Of a DNA stretch of 64,000 nt, positions 16,961 through 24,506 are shown piece by piece. Numbering within the stretch: position 1 is the first letter of the stretch; each line of letters opens with the position of its first letter. Where the stretch lies: positions 410,673-474,672 of the forward strand of contig NZ_JACOON010000002.1 of NCBI RefSeq assembly GCF_014287795.1, in the 5' to 3' direction. The notes beneath the pieces were generated by a model. It worked only from the letters and a program-made list of their open reading frames with translations, did not search any database and had not been told where the DNA came from. Origin of the DNA: Christensenella tenuis (GTDB lineage Bacteria; Bacillota; Clostridia; Christensenellales; Christensenellaceae). Made by a program: the position numbers and the translations under genes.

Positions 16961-17010
16961 AAAAGCATCTTTTCAATAGAACGAATGTTCAAAAGAAAGG
17001 ATGCTTTTTT
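16961..17010 (+). terminator. Terminator hairpin of gap overlapping the integrase start
   Basis: A 14-bp stem with one G-T pair (arms 16961-16974 and 16995-17008), a 20-base loop and a T-run ending at 17010. The integrase ribosome site GAAAGG is part of the 3' arm, so folding would hide it. A similar hairpin with the same placement lies at 26601-26646. Confidence 0.75.
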
Positions 17011-17012
17011 GT

Positions 17013-17915
17013 ATGTTGTTAAAAGATTTATTGATGGAGTATGTGTTTAACTGCCAGTGCCGCAAGTTGTCTGACAAGACGGTTGACAATTACAGGAAAC
17101 AGATAGAATACTTGTTGCGGTATCTGGAAACGGAACATCATATTACGATGCTGGAAGATGTTCAGCCGCGCCATATCAAGGGCTTTTTGATGGAAAAGAC
17201 CAATGCGGGACGAAAGCCGCAATATGTCAATGACCTGCTGAAAGCATATAAGTGTTACTTTAAGTACGCGTATGAAGAACATTACACAGAAACTTTACTG
17301 ACAGAACGAATTAGGAACTTGCGCCAGCCAAAGGTAATCATCAAGACGTTTACCAACATTGAAATCAAAAAGATGATTGATTATTATAATGGTTTTGATT
17401 TCCTGACGTTACGGAACAAAGCCATCCTTTGTATGTTGTTTGATACAGGTATGCGTTTGAATGAAATCCTGACGCTGAAGGATATGCAGTTAAAGCAGGA
17501 TTTCATCTTAGTGCATGGAAAAGGAAACAAAGAACGTGTTGTACCAAAATCCCCATTCTTGGCAAAGGTACTGTTTAAGTATCTAAATGCGCGTAACAGC
17601 TATTTCCAATACCGCGTTTTGCCGCCCAACGTTTTTGTAAGCAGAAGGGCAAAGCCATTGACACATGAAATGATAGAGCGTGTGGTGAAAGATGCTGGGA
17701 AGTTTGCGAAGGTCAGTAAAGAAGTACGGATATCGCCGCATACTTGCCGCCATACTTACGCACAGGTACAGTTAAGGAATGGACTTGACCTTTATACGCT
17801 ATCCCGTTTGATGGGACATGAAAGTATTGCAATTACACAGCGATACTTGGAAGGAATCAAGGACAGGGAAGTGGTGGAAGCGGCGATGAAGACAAGTCCG
17901 TTGATGAATCTTTGA
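17013..17915 (+). CDS. Tyrosine recombinase (integrase) of the gap-targeting element
   Basis: 300 residues, usual XerC-like length. The N-terminal SAM-like domain is at about 1-95; the catalytic domain follows. Catalytic residues visible are Arg in LFDTGMRLNEIL, Lys in VHGKGNKERVVPK, His-x-x-Arg in SPHTCRHTYAQ, His in LMGHESIAIT and the nucleophile Tyr in QRYLEG. ATG at 17013 is chosen because it aligns with the start of the integrase remnant at 26647; an in-frame ATG at 17001 sits inside the terminator stem. No separate promoter is seen, so it may depend on read-through from gap, which would tie its expression to glycolytic transcription. It would catalyse insertion at and excision from gap. 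Confidence 0.92.
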   Translation: MLLKDLLMEYVFNCQCRKLSDKTVDNYRKQIEYLLRYLETEHHITMLEDVQPRHIKGFLMEKTNAGRKPQYVNDLLKAYKCYFKYAYEEHYTETLLTERIRNLRQPKVIIKTFTNIEIKKMIDYYNGFDFLTLRNKAILCMLFDTGMRLNEILTLKDMQLKQDFILVHGKGNKERVVPKSPFLAKVLFKYLNARNSYFQYRVLPPNVFVSRRAKPLTHEMIERVVKDAGKFAKVSKEVRISPHTCRHTYAQVQLRNGLDLYTLSRLMGHESIAITQRYLEGIKDREVVEAAMKTSPLMNL

Positions 17916-17963
17916 AATGAAAATAGCGTTTAAGTAAAGGGAATTACGGGAATGCGAGAACGA

Positions 17964-17992
17964 TTGACACCATAAAAAAACCAATATATAAT
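17964..17992 (+). promoter_or_regulatory. Consensus promoter of the winged-helix gene
   Basis: TTGACA at 17964-17969, 17-base spacer, TATAAT at 17987-17992. Confidence 0.8.
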
Positions 17993-18033
17993 TGCCCCAA
18001 TAGTAAAGGAATTTTTGAAACGGAGGATTGAAA

Positions 18034-19062
18034 ATGGCTAATGGTAATGAAAAACAGGCGCGACATATAGCGAATGTACAGGCGGCTCAGATGCAAAGAC
18101 CAAAAAGGATTGCCGTTATTGATAAAGAAACAGGCGAAGATATTTCTACAGGGTACGTTGCGATGCCTGTGGAAGTAGCAAAGCAGAGGCGCGAATACGG
18201 AAAAGCGCTGGGTGAGCGGCAGAAAGTAATGCAGAAGCGTTATTTGAAGCATAAAGGACAAAAGGAAAAATCAACGGAAACAGGCGCGTTTATTTTTTCT
18301 ACATTTAAGAATTGCGAAAAGGATTTTGAAGGATTAGCACCGCAAACACTGGTGCGGCTGATGTATTTAGCGACTTACCTGAATTATGGCGATAATAAAT
18401 TGATGTGCCGCTATGATTTATCCGGGATAGGGAGGATGGCAAGGAAAATACCTAAAAAGGGCGAACGTCCGGTACAGTTTGTCTCAATGAAGAAAACGAC
18501 TATGAAAAAGATATTGAATCTTTCCGGCACGCTGTTTGCTGAATTTTACAATGAAATATTGGGGCAGGGTTATTTACAGGAAAAGGAAGATGGATTGTAC
18601 CTTTCACGGGATTATTTCTATAAGGATTCACAATTCCCTGTTGATATTCCAAACGGAAAAAGAAGCATAAGGATTTATATCCGGCAACTGGCTAATCTGT
18701 ATCAGTCAATCGGACCGCACCAGCATAAACATTTAGGTTATATCTTCATGCTGATGCCGTTTATAAATCTTGAATGGAATATCGTCTGCCGCCAGCCGCT
18801 TACTGTGGAATTGGAATACATACAGCCGATGACGTTGGGCGAGTTTTGCGACATGATTGGATACGACAAGTCGAACGCATGGCGGCTTGTGAAATATTAC
18901 GATGCTATCAGTTTCGATTATCATGGAAGGAAAATGCATGTGGTATCTTTTACTCACAAAGAACGGGAAGAAGACATGAAAATTATCATCAATCCTTATT
19001 TGTTGTATGCGGGAAATCAATGGGACAGGGTTGCGGCGCTGGGAGAATTTGCCGCAGAATAG
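18034..19062 (+). CDS. Putative winged-helix replication-type protein of the element
   Basis: 342 residues, not firmly recognised. The N-terminus is basic and Q/K-rich (KQARHIANVQAAQMQRPKR). Two segments look like winged-helix units: about 95-200 (LVRLMYLATYLNYGD onward, with basic KKTTMKKILNLSGT and then GYLQEKEDGLYLSRDYF) and about 225-320 (GYIFMLMPFINLEWN, then MTLGEFCDMIGYDKSNAWRLVKYY). Two such units occur in many plasmid replication initiators, and the AT-rich repeat-bearing region right behind the gene would suit an origin. Start at 18034 follows GGAGG; an upstream TTG at 18028 overlaps that site. Replication initiation is inference only; a regulator is the alternative. Confidence 0.55.
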   Translation: MANGNEKQARHIANVQAAQMQRPKRIAVIDKETGEDISTGYVAMPVEVAKQRREYGKALGERQKVMQKRYLKHKGQKEKSTETGAFIFSTFKNCEKDFEGLAPQTLVRLMYLATYLNYGDNKLMCRYDLSGIGRMARKIPKKGERPVQFVSMKKTTMKKILNLSGTLFAEFYNEILGQGYLQEKEDGLYLSRDYFYKDSQFPVDIPNGKRSIRIYIRQLANLYQSIGPHQHKHLGYIFMLMPFINLEWNIVCRQPLTVELEYIQPMTLGEFCDMIGYDKSNAWRLVKYYDAISFDYHGRKMHVVSFTHKEREEDMKIIINPYLLYAGNQWDRVAALGEFAAE

Positions 19063-19108
19063 TGATAGTGTCGTCAAAATAAGTGGATAATCAGCAATAT
19101 ATTCAACA

Positions 19109-19170
19109 TTTTAGGGAAATCGTTTTTGTAAAAAGTGTATGAAAAATACATACAAAAAATTGCCCTAAAA
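19109..19170. repeat. Long imperfect AT-rich hairpin, possible origin structure
   Basis: Outer arms TTTTAGGG (19109-19116) and CCCTAAAA (19163-19170); inner arms TTTTTGTA (19123-19130) and TACAAAAA (19151-19158). It lies 46 bases after the stop of the putative replication-type gene. It has no T-tract of terminator type. Possible replication origin or regulatory structure. Confidence 0.4.
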
Positions 19171-19301
19171 ATATCTTTTCTTAAATATGAATATGATAAT
19201 AGAGAAATTTTGTATACTTTTTGCTTCGGAAAGCATGGTCGTGAAATTCTTGCTTTTTAAAGCACATGCAGACAATTAATAGAAAAATATTCACATTCAG
19301 A

Positions 19302-19360
19302 GGGATAAGAAAAAAGATGGCCAGAGCGTTTACGGCGCTCTGCCATCTGTCTTCTATCCC
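19302..19360 (-). terminator. Terminator of the RHH gene
   Basis: On the minus strand AGATGGCAGAGCG, 7-base loop, CGCTCTGGCCATCT (one bulged base) and then TTTTTTCTTA. Outer GGGATA/TATCCC pairs extend it. It follows the RHH stop by about 17 bases. Confidence 0.75.
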
Positions 19361-19376
19361 TAATCCTAATATTGTG

Positions 19377-19571
19377 CTAATCTATTTCGATATTTTCTAC
19401 TGCCTGTTCCAACAATATATTGATTACTTCATTTCTGGAACGGTCTGTCTGTTTGGCTATATTATCCAATTCTGATAATATAGCTTTTTTGATGCGGACA
19501 GAAATAACGGAATTTCCATCTTCGCCTTTTAGATTTTCTTTTTTAGTAATGCGTATTTTACCGTCTTTCAC
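19377..19571 (-). CDS. Ribbon-helix-helix (CopG/Arc type) DNA-binding protein
   Basis: 64 residues. After a basic start, SVISVRIKKAILSELDNIAKQTDRSRNEVINILLEQAVE matches the RHH layout: a beta strand with alternating exposed residues, helix A, the turn at about TDRSRNE, and helix B. Such small proteins bind DNA as dimers in the major groove, often on tandem repeats, and commonly act as copy-number or antitoxin-type repressors. Translation starts at GTG with GAGGTG five bases upstream. It diverges from the lipoprotein gene, and tandem repeats lie between the two. No toxin gene is adjacent on its strand. Confidence 0.75.
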   Translation of the reverse strand: MKDGKIRITKKENLKGEDGNSVISVRIKKAILSELDNIAKQTDRSRNEVINILLEQAVENIEID

Positions 19572-19589
19572 TGAAACACCTCATTTATC

Positions 19590-19618
19590 TTGATTCTACT
19601 CTGCAATTGATATAGAAT
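19590..19618 (+). promoter_or_regulatory. Promoter of the lipoprotein gene
   Basis: TTGATT at 19590-19595, 17-base spacer, TAGAAT at 19613-19618. Confidence 0.6.
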
Positions 19619-19631
19619 ATATATTACAAAT

Positions 19632-19658
19632 ATGTAGTGAATACTGTAGCGACTACAT
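19632..19658. promoter_or_regulatory. Tandem and inverted repeats between RHH gene and lipoprotein gene
   Basis: ATGTAGT (19632-19638) and ACTACAT (19652-19658) form a dyad. Within it TGTAGTGAATAC and TGTAGCGACTAC are two 12-base tandem copies. The block lies just downstream of the lipoprotein -10 box, a usual repressor position. The divergently encoded RHH protein is the obvious candidate binder. Confidence 0.5.
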
Positions 19659-19688
19659 AAAATTTTAATATTAAAAAGGTTGGAGAAA

Positions 19689-21494
19689 ATGAAAAAGATA
19701 ATATGTCTATTGGTTGTACTGTCTATGGTTGTTGCCACGTTTGCGGGGTGTGGTAAAGATGGACAGCAACAATCACCAGAACCTGCGGAAACAGTTATAT
19801 CAAATTCTGAACAGCAAGATGAGATAACGCCTACAGTATCTCCGTCGGCAAGTGCCTCGCCAACGCCAAGTGCTTCGCCGTCCGCTTCACCATCATCAAC
19901 AGCATCAAAATCCATCTCTGGTACGGATGGGAGAAACGGTAGGGATGGACAAGACGGCAAAGATGGGGCGAACGGTGAAGATGGTCGGGATGGTGCCGAC
20001 GGTCAAACGCCATACATTGGTTCTAATGGTAATTGGTGGATTGGAAGCACAGATACAGGTGTATCGGCTACAGGGCAAGGAACGGAAAGTTCTATAGGTA
20101 CGCCAATAGCAAATATTCCTGTTGGTACAAAATTTCCTTGTTACCCGAATAAAGAGTTTGATTGGGTTACTGATGATGGAGTAACGGTACATATCAATTC
20201 TATTGATATTGAACTGACAGACAAAGAACAGTTCACCGATATTAGTTGGGATGAATGGGCTACTAATCCAGAACTGAGGCGAGAAAGAGACCAGTATCAA
20301 AGAACGGATTATAAATATACAATCTCATGCAAAATTACGGGCTATACAGACCCATCTTTAGCGGGCAATCAAATCTGGTTGAGATGTTTTGGCATTGAAG
20401 ATGGTATTGGCGCAAAAGCTGTTATTGATGATAATGGGCATTTTATTGCGTTTAATGATGGCAGTCAACGTCCATATTATCAGCAATATATTGATATGAA
20501 TAAGATTATTTTTGATTACGCTTCCACTTATGGTCAACCAACGCCATCGCCAACACCTACGCCGGAGCCGCCTGTTATTGCTGATGTTGAAGCATTTATT
20601 GATGTAGCAAAAGCACAGTTAGATAAACCTTATGCTTACGGTGGTAAGGGACCAGATTCTTTTGATACATCTGGATTTATTTATTATACACTCAAGCAAA
20701 GTGGAAGCTCTGTTGGATTTATGACTTCCAGCGGCTGGGCGAATAGCAGTTATCCCAATGCAGAAGGTGGATATTTGCGTGGGGATATTCTTTGCATGCC
20801 CGGACGATTGGCAATTTACTTAGGCAATAACCAGATGATTGAAGCATCGCAGTCCGAAGGAAAAGTAGTAATAGTAGAGTTGGATGATGCTACGAGGCAG
20901 ACGATTACCTGCGGGAAGCGTTTATACAATTTGACGCTACCTCCCTCGAATGGAAATACCCAAGCCGAAGCATTTGTCCAAAAAGCATTTGAACAATTAG
21001 ACGTGCTTTATATGCTGGGGGGAAAGACACCAGAAAAAGGATTTGATTGTTCGGGGTTGGTGGATTATGCGCTTAATAACAGCGGAAACGGTAGTTTTGC
21101 GTATATGACGTCCAGTCAATGGGCACAGAGCAGCTATCAGACAGTAGATAAATTTGAGGATTTGCAGTATGGCGATATCGTATGTTTAACGGGGCATGTG
21201 GCAATTTGCATAGGTGACGGTATAGTGATAGATGCTTCGTCTGCCGCAGGAAAAGTAGTCATGCGGGAAATGAGCTCGTGGTTTGAGGATAGATTTATCT
21301 GCGGGAAGCGTCTGTTTGGAACAAGCACCGCCACGATGCAATCTGAAACGGAAGAATCTATACCTACCCCATCCCCCACGCAAACACCTAAAGAATCGCC
21401 CAGCGCAAGTCCAACGGAAGGCGCAAATGTTACCCCGTCTAATTCACGAGAATTGACGGTATCCCCAAGCGAAAGCGTTACGGTTGCACCATAG
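19689..21494 (+). CDS. Lipoprotein with collagen-like segment and tandem NlpC/P60 domains (first one catalytically dead)
   Basis: 601 residues. The signal peptide has lipobox VVATFAGC. Then come an S/P/A-rich stretch (about 45-75), collagen-like Gly-X-Y triplets (about 78-102, GRDGQDGKDGANGEDG), and the GNWWIGSTDTGV signature often found behind such triplets. A domain of unknown type spans about 140-285, followed by two NlpC/P60 peptidase domains. The second has the catalytic Cys454 in FDCSGLVDY and a His in TGHVAICIG. In the first, the matching positions are Thr327 (FDTSGF) and Arg (GRLAIYLG), so it cannot be active. The tail is again P/S/T-rich. It probably cuts peptidoglycan stem peptides at the cell surface, possibly with phage-like or colonisation-related use. 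Start at 19689 follows GGTTGGAGA. Confidence 0.85.
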   Translation: MKKIICLLVVLSMVVATFAGCGKDGQQQSPEPAETVISNSEQQDEITPTVSPSASASPTPSASPSASPSSTASKSISGTDGRNGRDGQDGKDGANGEDGRDGADGQTPYIGSNGNWWIGSTDTGVSATGQGTESSIGTPIANIPVGTKFPCYPNKEFDWVTDDGVTVHINSIDIELTDKEQFTDISWDEWATNPELRRERDQYQRTDYKYTISCKITGYTDPSLAGNQIWLRCFGIEDGIGAKAVIDDNGHFIAFNDGSQRPYYQQYIDMNKIIFDYASTYGQPTPSPTPTPEPPVIADVEAFIDVAKAQLDKPYAYGGKGPDSFDTSGFIYYTLKQSGSSVGFMTSSGWANSSYPNAEGGYLRGDILCMPGRLAIYLGNNQMIEASQSEGKVVIVELDDATRQTITCGKRLYNLTLPPSNGNTQAEAFVQKAFEQLDVLYMLGGKTPEKGFDCSGLVDYALNNSGNGSFAYMTSSQWAQSSYQTVDKFEDLQYGDIVCLTGHVAICIGDGIVIDASSAAGKVVMREMSSWFEDRFICGKRLFGTSTATMQSETEESIPTPSPTQTPKESPSASPTEGANVTPSNSRELTVSPSESVTVAP

Positions 21495-21579
21495 ACGAAA
21501 GCGTGATATGGATTTCCACACATCTTCATATAAGGGGAAAATGTGATTTTTCATGTCAAAGAGAGTCATAATGAAATAT

Positions 21580-21626
21580 GCGGGGCGGTAGAGTAACACT
21601 GAGATATGTGTTGCTTGCCGCCCCGC
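21580..21626. repeat. Strong GC-rich hairpin in AT-rich surroundings
   Basis: GCGGGGCGG (21580-21588) pairs with CCGCCCCGC (21618-21626), extended by partly paired inner bases around GTAACAC/GTGTTGC. It stands 86 bases after the lipoprotein stop. The downstream CGTTCCTCTTTT is only a weak T-tract, so a terminator is likely but a recombination or replication structure is possible. The remaining bases to 21798 show no gene. Confidence 0.5.
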
Positions 21627-21798
21627 CGTTCCTCTTTTACGTTCTGAATATTCAGTAGATGTATTTTCTTAAATGGAGAATGCCGTAAAATACAGCAAAA
21701 CGAGCGTTCACAAAAACAGTTCTTAATGTGAGCACTTTTTTTGTTGCTCAAATATAGGAAAAAAGAGGGTAAAATACACACAAAGTGTTCAAGAAATA

Positions 21799-21827
21799 TT
21801 GACAACCATTTTGTGAACAAATATAAT
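21799..21827 (+). promoter_or_regulatory. Perfect consensus promoter of the serine recombinase, within a dyad
   Basis: TTGACA at 21799-21804, 17-base spacer, TATAAT at 21822-21827. TGTTCA (21786-21791) and TGAACA (21814-21819) flank the -35 box as an inverted pair. This could be an operator or part of a resolution site where the recombinase controls itself. Confidence 0.8.
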
Positions 21828-21862
21828 ATAAGTACAAGGAAAAAAGAAACAGGGTGAAAAAT

Positions 21863-22462
21863 ATGGCAGTCAATTATGGATATGCAAGATGTTCCACAAA
21901 TGAGGATAGGCAGGATATTGAACGGCAGATTCGGGAACTCATACAACAAGGGGTAGAGCGTGATAACATCTATCTGGAATATGAAAGCGGAATGAAAGAA
22001 GATAGGGTAGAGTGGAAGCGCTTAATTGAAAAATTACAGGAAGGCGATACCATAACGTCACTGGAAGTCAGCCGTATCACGCGCAGTACGAAACAATTAT
22101 TGGATATAATTGAGATGGTGAAGGAACGCCGTTTAAAACTGTCTATCGTTGGTTCTATCACTGTTGATTGTACGGCAGGGGAAGAGATAGACCCAATGAC
22201 AAAAGCGTTCCTACAGATGGCAGGCGTGTTTGCAGAACTGGAGCGCAACATGATAAGCCAACGCGTCAAGAGCGGAATGGCGAACGCCGCCGCTAAAGGT
22301 CGAAAGGCAGGTAGACCGCATACGTCATTAGATGATATTCCCTCAGTATTTATGAAGCACTATCCCAAGTATAAAAAGAAGGAAATCAATGTGTCGGAAT
22401 TTGCACGGTTGTGTGGGATGAGTCGGACGACGATTTATAAGTATGTAGGGATAATGACATAA
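21863..22462 (+). CDS. Small serine recombinase (resolvase/invertase family)
   Basis: 199 residues. The catalytic domain begins NYGYARCSTNEDRQDIERQI, with Ser about residue 11 as nucleophile. Conserved arginines follow in SRITRSTKQLLDII and in FAELERNMISQRVKSGM. A basic hinge KGRKAGRPH leads to a short DNA-binding HTH (NVSEFARLCGMSRTTIYKY). Size and layout match resolvases and invertases, not large integrases. It could resolve element dimers or invert a local segment; no second recombination site was recognised. Start at 21863 follows AGGGTG. Confidence 0.9.
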   Translation: MAVNYGYARCSTNEDRQDIERQIRELIQQGVERDNIYLEYESGMKEDRVEWKRLIEKLQEGDTITSLEVSRITRSTKQLLDIIEMVKERRLKLSIVGSITVDCTAGEEIDPMTKAFLQMAGVFAELERNMISQRVKSGMANAAAKGRKAGRPHTSLDDIPSVFMKHYPKYKKKEINVSEFARLCGMSRTTIYKYVGIMT

Positions 22463-22513
22463 AGTTTAAAACAAGGAAATAAATTTACTGATAATATAAT
22501 TTTTAGATTAAGA

Positions 22514-22542
22514 TTGACAAAATTAATAAAAAATCTTATACT
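22514..22542 (+). promoter_or_regulatory. Promoter of the three-gene cargo module
   Basis: TTGACA at 22514-22519, 17-base spacer, TATACT at 22537-22542. Confidence 0.8.
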
Positions 22543-22576
22543 CTTCTTATAAATAATAGATAGGAGGATTCCCGTA

Positions 22577-23308
22577 TTGATTTTACTCCGAGAAGAGTAT
22601 AAGCGAGCTTTTGTAGAGGCAATAGACAGTGGCTTACAGCGTTCAAGTGACCGACTAGCATCGGAAAATAAAAGATATAATAATGCAGCGAATTTTGCAA
22701 AGCTAGATGATATTTATGATGCAGTAGCACGTGTGCTTGAAGCCTGTTCGCATACCAGAGTAGTGACGTTAAGAAGGGGCGGCTATAAATTGCCGCTTGT
22801 TTACGATGAGAAAACCCGTGTACTGATTTCTGTAATGAACGAAAGTAAATTTAAAGATTTGCTTTCAGAATATGGAAACGGACATTTTCACTACTTGCAG
22901 GGTATCGCAGGGTATAATGATATAGATGAGGGGAAGCAAATTGTATGGGAAGAGTGTATTACACCGCCAGATGATGAAGTAGCTGCCATTAAGGAACAAG
23001 TTGAAGTGTTACTTGGTGGGGAGACGCCTCAATCCTATGTAACTATTGTATTTCTAATGCATGGGTTAGAAATTATTGGTGCAAAAGCAGTACTAGTATC
23101 AAAATACATGAAAATTATTGAAATAGAAGATTTGAGTCATTATATTGAAGTTCATTATCAGACATTTGAACCCATAGATGAGGTAGAGGAGGATGATGGA
23201 ATTGATATTAAACTGAAAAAATTTGTTTTTATGTTTGATGATGAAGAGGATATCCCTGTTGATGAAAAGGATAAGAAAAGACAGCTTGGTAAAGATGCCA
23301 TTGAGTAA
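22577..23308 (+). CDS. Unknown 243-residue protein, first gene of cargo module
   Basis: Begins at TTG, supported by AGGAGG nine bases upstream and the lack of a nearby ATG. The protein is mixed alpha/beta with no signal peptide or membrane segment. The N-terminal half has LRRGGYKLPLVYDEKTRVLISVMNE, a middle part HFHYLQGIAGYND, and the C-terminal quarter is very acidic with a charged tail (DDEEDIPVDEKDKKRQ). The general look recalls unannotated DUF families (DUF5986 is one possibility) that sit beside ImmA/IrrE genes, but I cannot confirm this. It is 18 bases upstream of the XRE-ImmA gene in one operon. Low GC suggests acquisition from elsewhere. Confidence 0.6.
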   Translation: MILLREEYKRAFVEAIDSGLQRSSDRLASENKRYNNAANFAKLDDIYDAVARVLEACSHTRVVTLRRGGYKLPLVYDEKTRVLISVMNESKFKDLLSEYGNGHFHYLQGIAGYNDIDEGKQIVWEECITPPDDEVAAIKEQVEVLLGGETPQSYVTIVFLMHGLEIIGAKAVLVSKYMKIIEIEDLSHYIEVHYQTFEPIDEVEEDDGIDIKLKKFVFMFDDEEDIPVDEKDKKRQLGKDAIE

Positions 23309-23326
23309 TCGAATGGAGAGTGAATT

Positions 23327-24451
23327 ATGGAATTCAAAGGAAAGCGTCTTCGTATGGCGCGATTGTATAGAAATATGTCCATTACAGACCTAGAGGCACA
23401 TGTGACAGTAAGCAAGCAAGCAATTTCACAATATGAAAAAGATGAGATAACTCCCAAAGTCGATGTAGTTCTGCAATTTGTAAAGGTGCTTGGTTTTCCA
23501 TTAGGTTTTTTTACGTCAAAAAACCTGTATAATTTTGCAGCAAAAAATAACACTTTTTTTAGAGCGTCAGCTACAACTAAGAAATTGGATTTGGATACGC
23601 AAGAAATAAAAATAGAGATGATAATTTTTATCTATAATTTTTTAAAAAATTATTTAGATATGCCTGCGTTTAATCTTCCTCGAATTGATAAGATAGATGA
23701 TTTTGATTCAATGGCACAGGAAGTAAGAAATCTTTGGGGAGTATATGATAGACCAATAGAGAATATGGTCAATCTGCTTGAGCGAAATGGGATAATTGTA
23801 TCTGCTCTGGATGTTCAGAATAAAAAAATAGATGCATTTACGCAAATGCCTTTTGGTAAGGAAGAACAATTTTGTGTTGTCCTTGGAAATGATAAACAGT
23901 CAATGGTGCGTCGGAATTTTGATGCAGCACATGAACTAGGTCATATAGTAATGCATCGAGATATGGTAGTAAAGGATTTGGCTCAGGAAGAATATAAAGC
24001 GATGGAACAAGAGGCTAACTTATTTGCAGCATCATTCTTATTGCCACACAGTGCATTCGACAATGATTTAAGTAATCCATTAGATTTGAATTCTTATGTG
24101 CTGTTAAAGAAAAAATGGAAAGTATCAATAGCTGCTATGATTATGCGCGCGAGGGCATTAGGGAGAATTTCGAATTTTGAATATCAAGCATTGATGAAGA
24201 AACGCTCTTATAGAAAATGGATAGCATGCGAACCGTTTGATAAAGAGTGGAAATTGCAAGAACCTACACTGTTTAAAAAAGCGATAAAAATATTGCTTGA
24301 TAATGGGATGTCTGGTGACAAAATTCTTTTTGAGTTATCAAAAAGTGGATTGACGCTAAACGCTAGTGATTTTGAGGAGTTGTTATCCTTACCAAAGGGA
24401 ATGTTAGATGTTATAGACGAGCCAGAGTTAAAACTGCGATTAGTAAAGTAA
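23327..24451 (+). CDS. XRE helix-turn-helix plus ImmA/IrrE metallopeptidase protein
   Basis: 374 residues. Residues 5-60 are an XRE-type HTH (KRLRMARLYRNMSITDLEAH, SKQAISQYEKDEITPKVD). From about 125 to 260 follows an ImmA/IrrE zinc peptidase domain with the HExxH motif in FDAAHELGHIVMHRDM and a downstream Glu in EQEANLFAASFLLP. Related proteins cleave repressors or act as stress sensors in phage, ICE and toxin-antitoxin systems. A C-terminal helical part of about 100 residues follows. The middle gene of the module, it may control the other two by proteolysis or repression. No independent promoter was found before it. Confidence 0.88.
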   Translation: MEFKGKRLRMARLYRNMSITDLEAHVTVSKQAISQYEKDEITPKVDVVLQFVKVLGFPLGFFTSKNLYNFAAKNNTFFRASATTKKLDLDTQEIKIEMIIFIYNFLKNYLDMPAFNLPRIDKIDDFDSMAQEVRNLWGVYDRPIENMVNLLERNGIIVSALDVQNKKIDAFTQMPFGKEEQFCVVLGNDKQSMVRRNFDAAHELGHIVMHRDMVVKDLAQEEYKAMEQEANLFAASFLLPHSAFDNDLSNPLDLNSYVLLKKKWKVSIAAMIMRARALGRISNFEYQALMKKRSYRKWIACEPFDKEWKLQEPTLFKKAIKILLDNGMSGDKILFELSKSGLTLNASDFEELLSLPKGMLDVIDEPELKLRLVK

Positions 24452-24506
24452 AGCATTAATAATAGGGGAAGAGGACATATTTATACGAAAAGGACTGGTG
24501 AAAAGC

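Noticed and set aside
15765..16976. 403-codon open frame on the minus strand
   Set aside because: Antisense shadow of gap, rich in R, H and F with no family pattern; the same shadow appears opposite the second gap copy.
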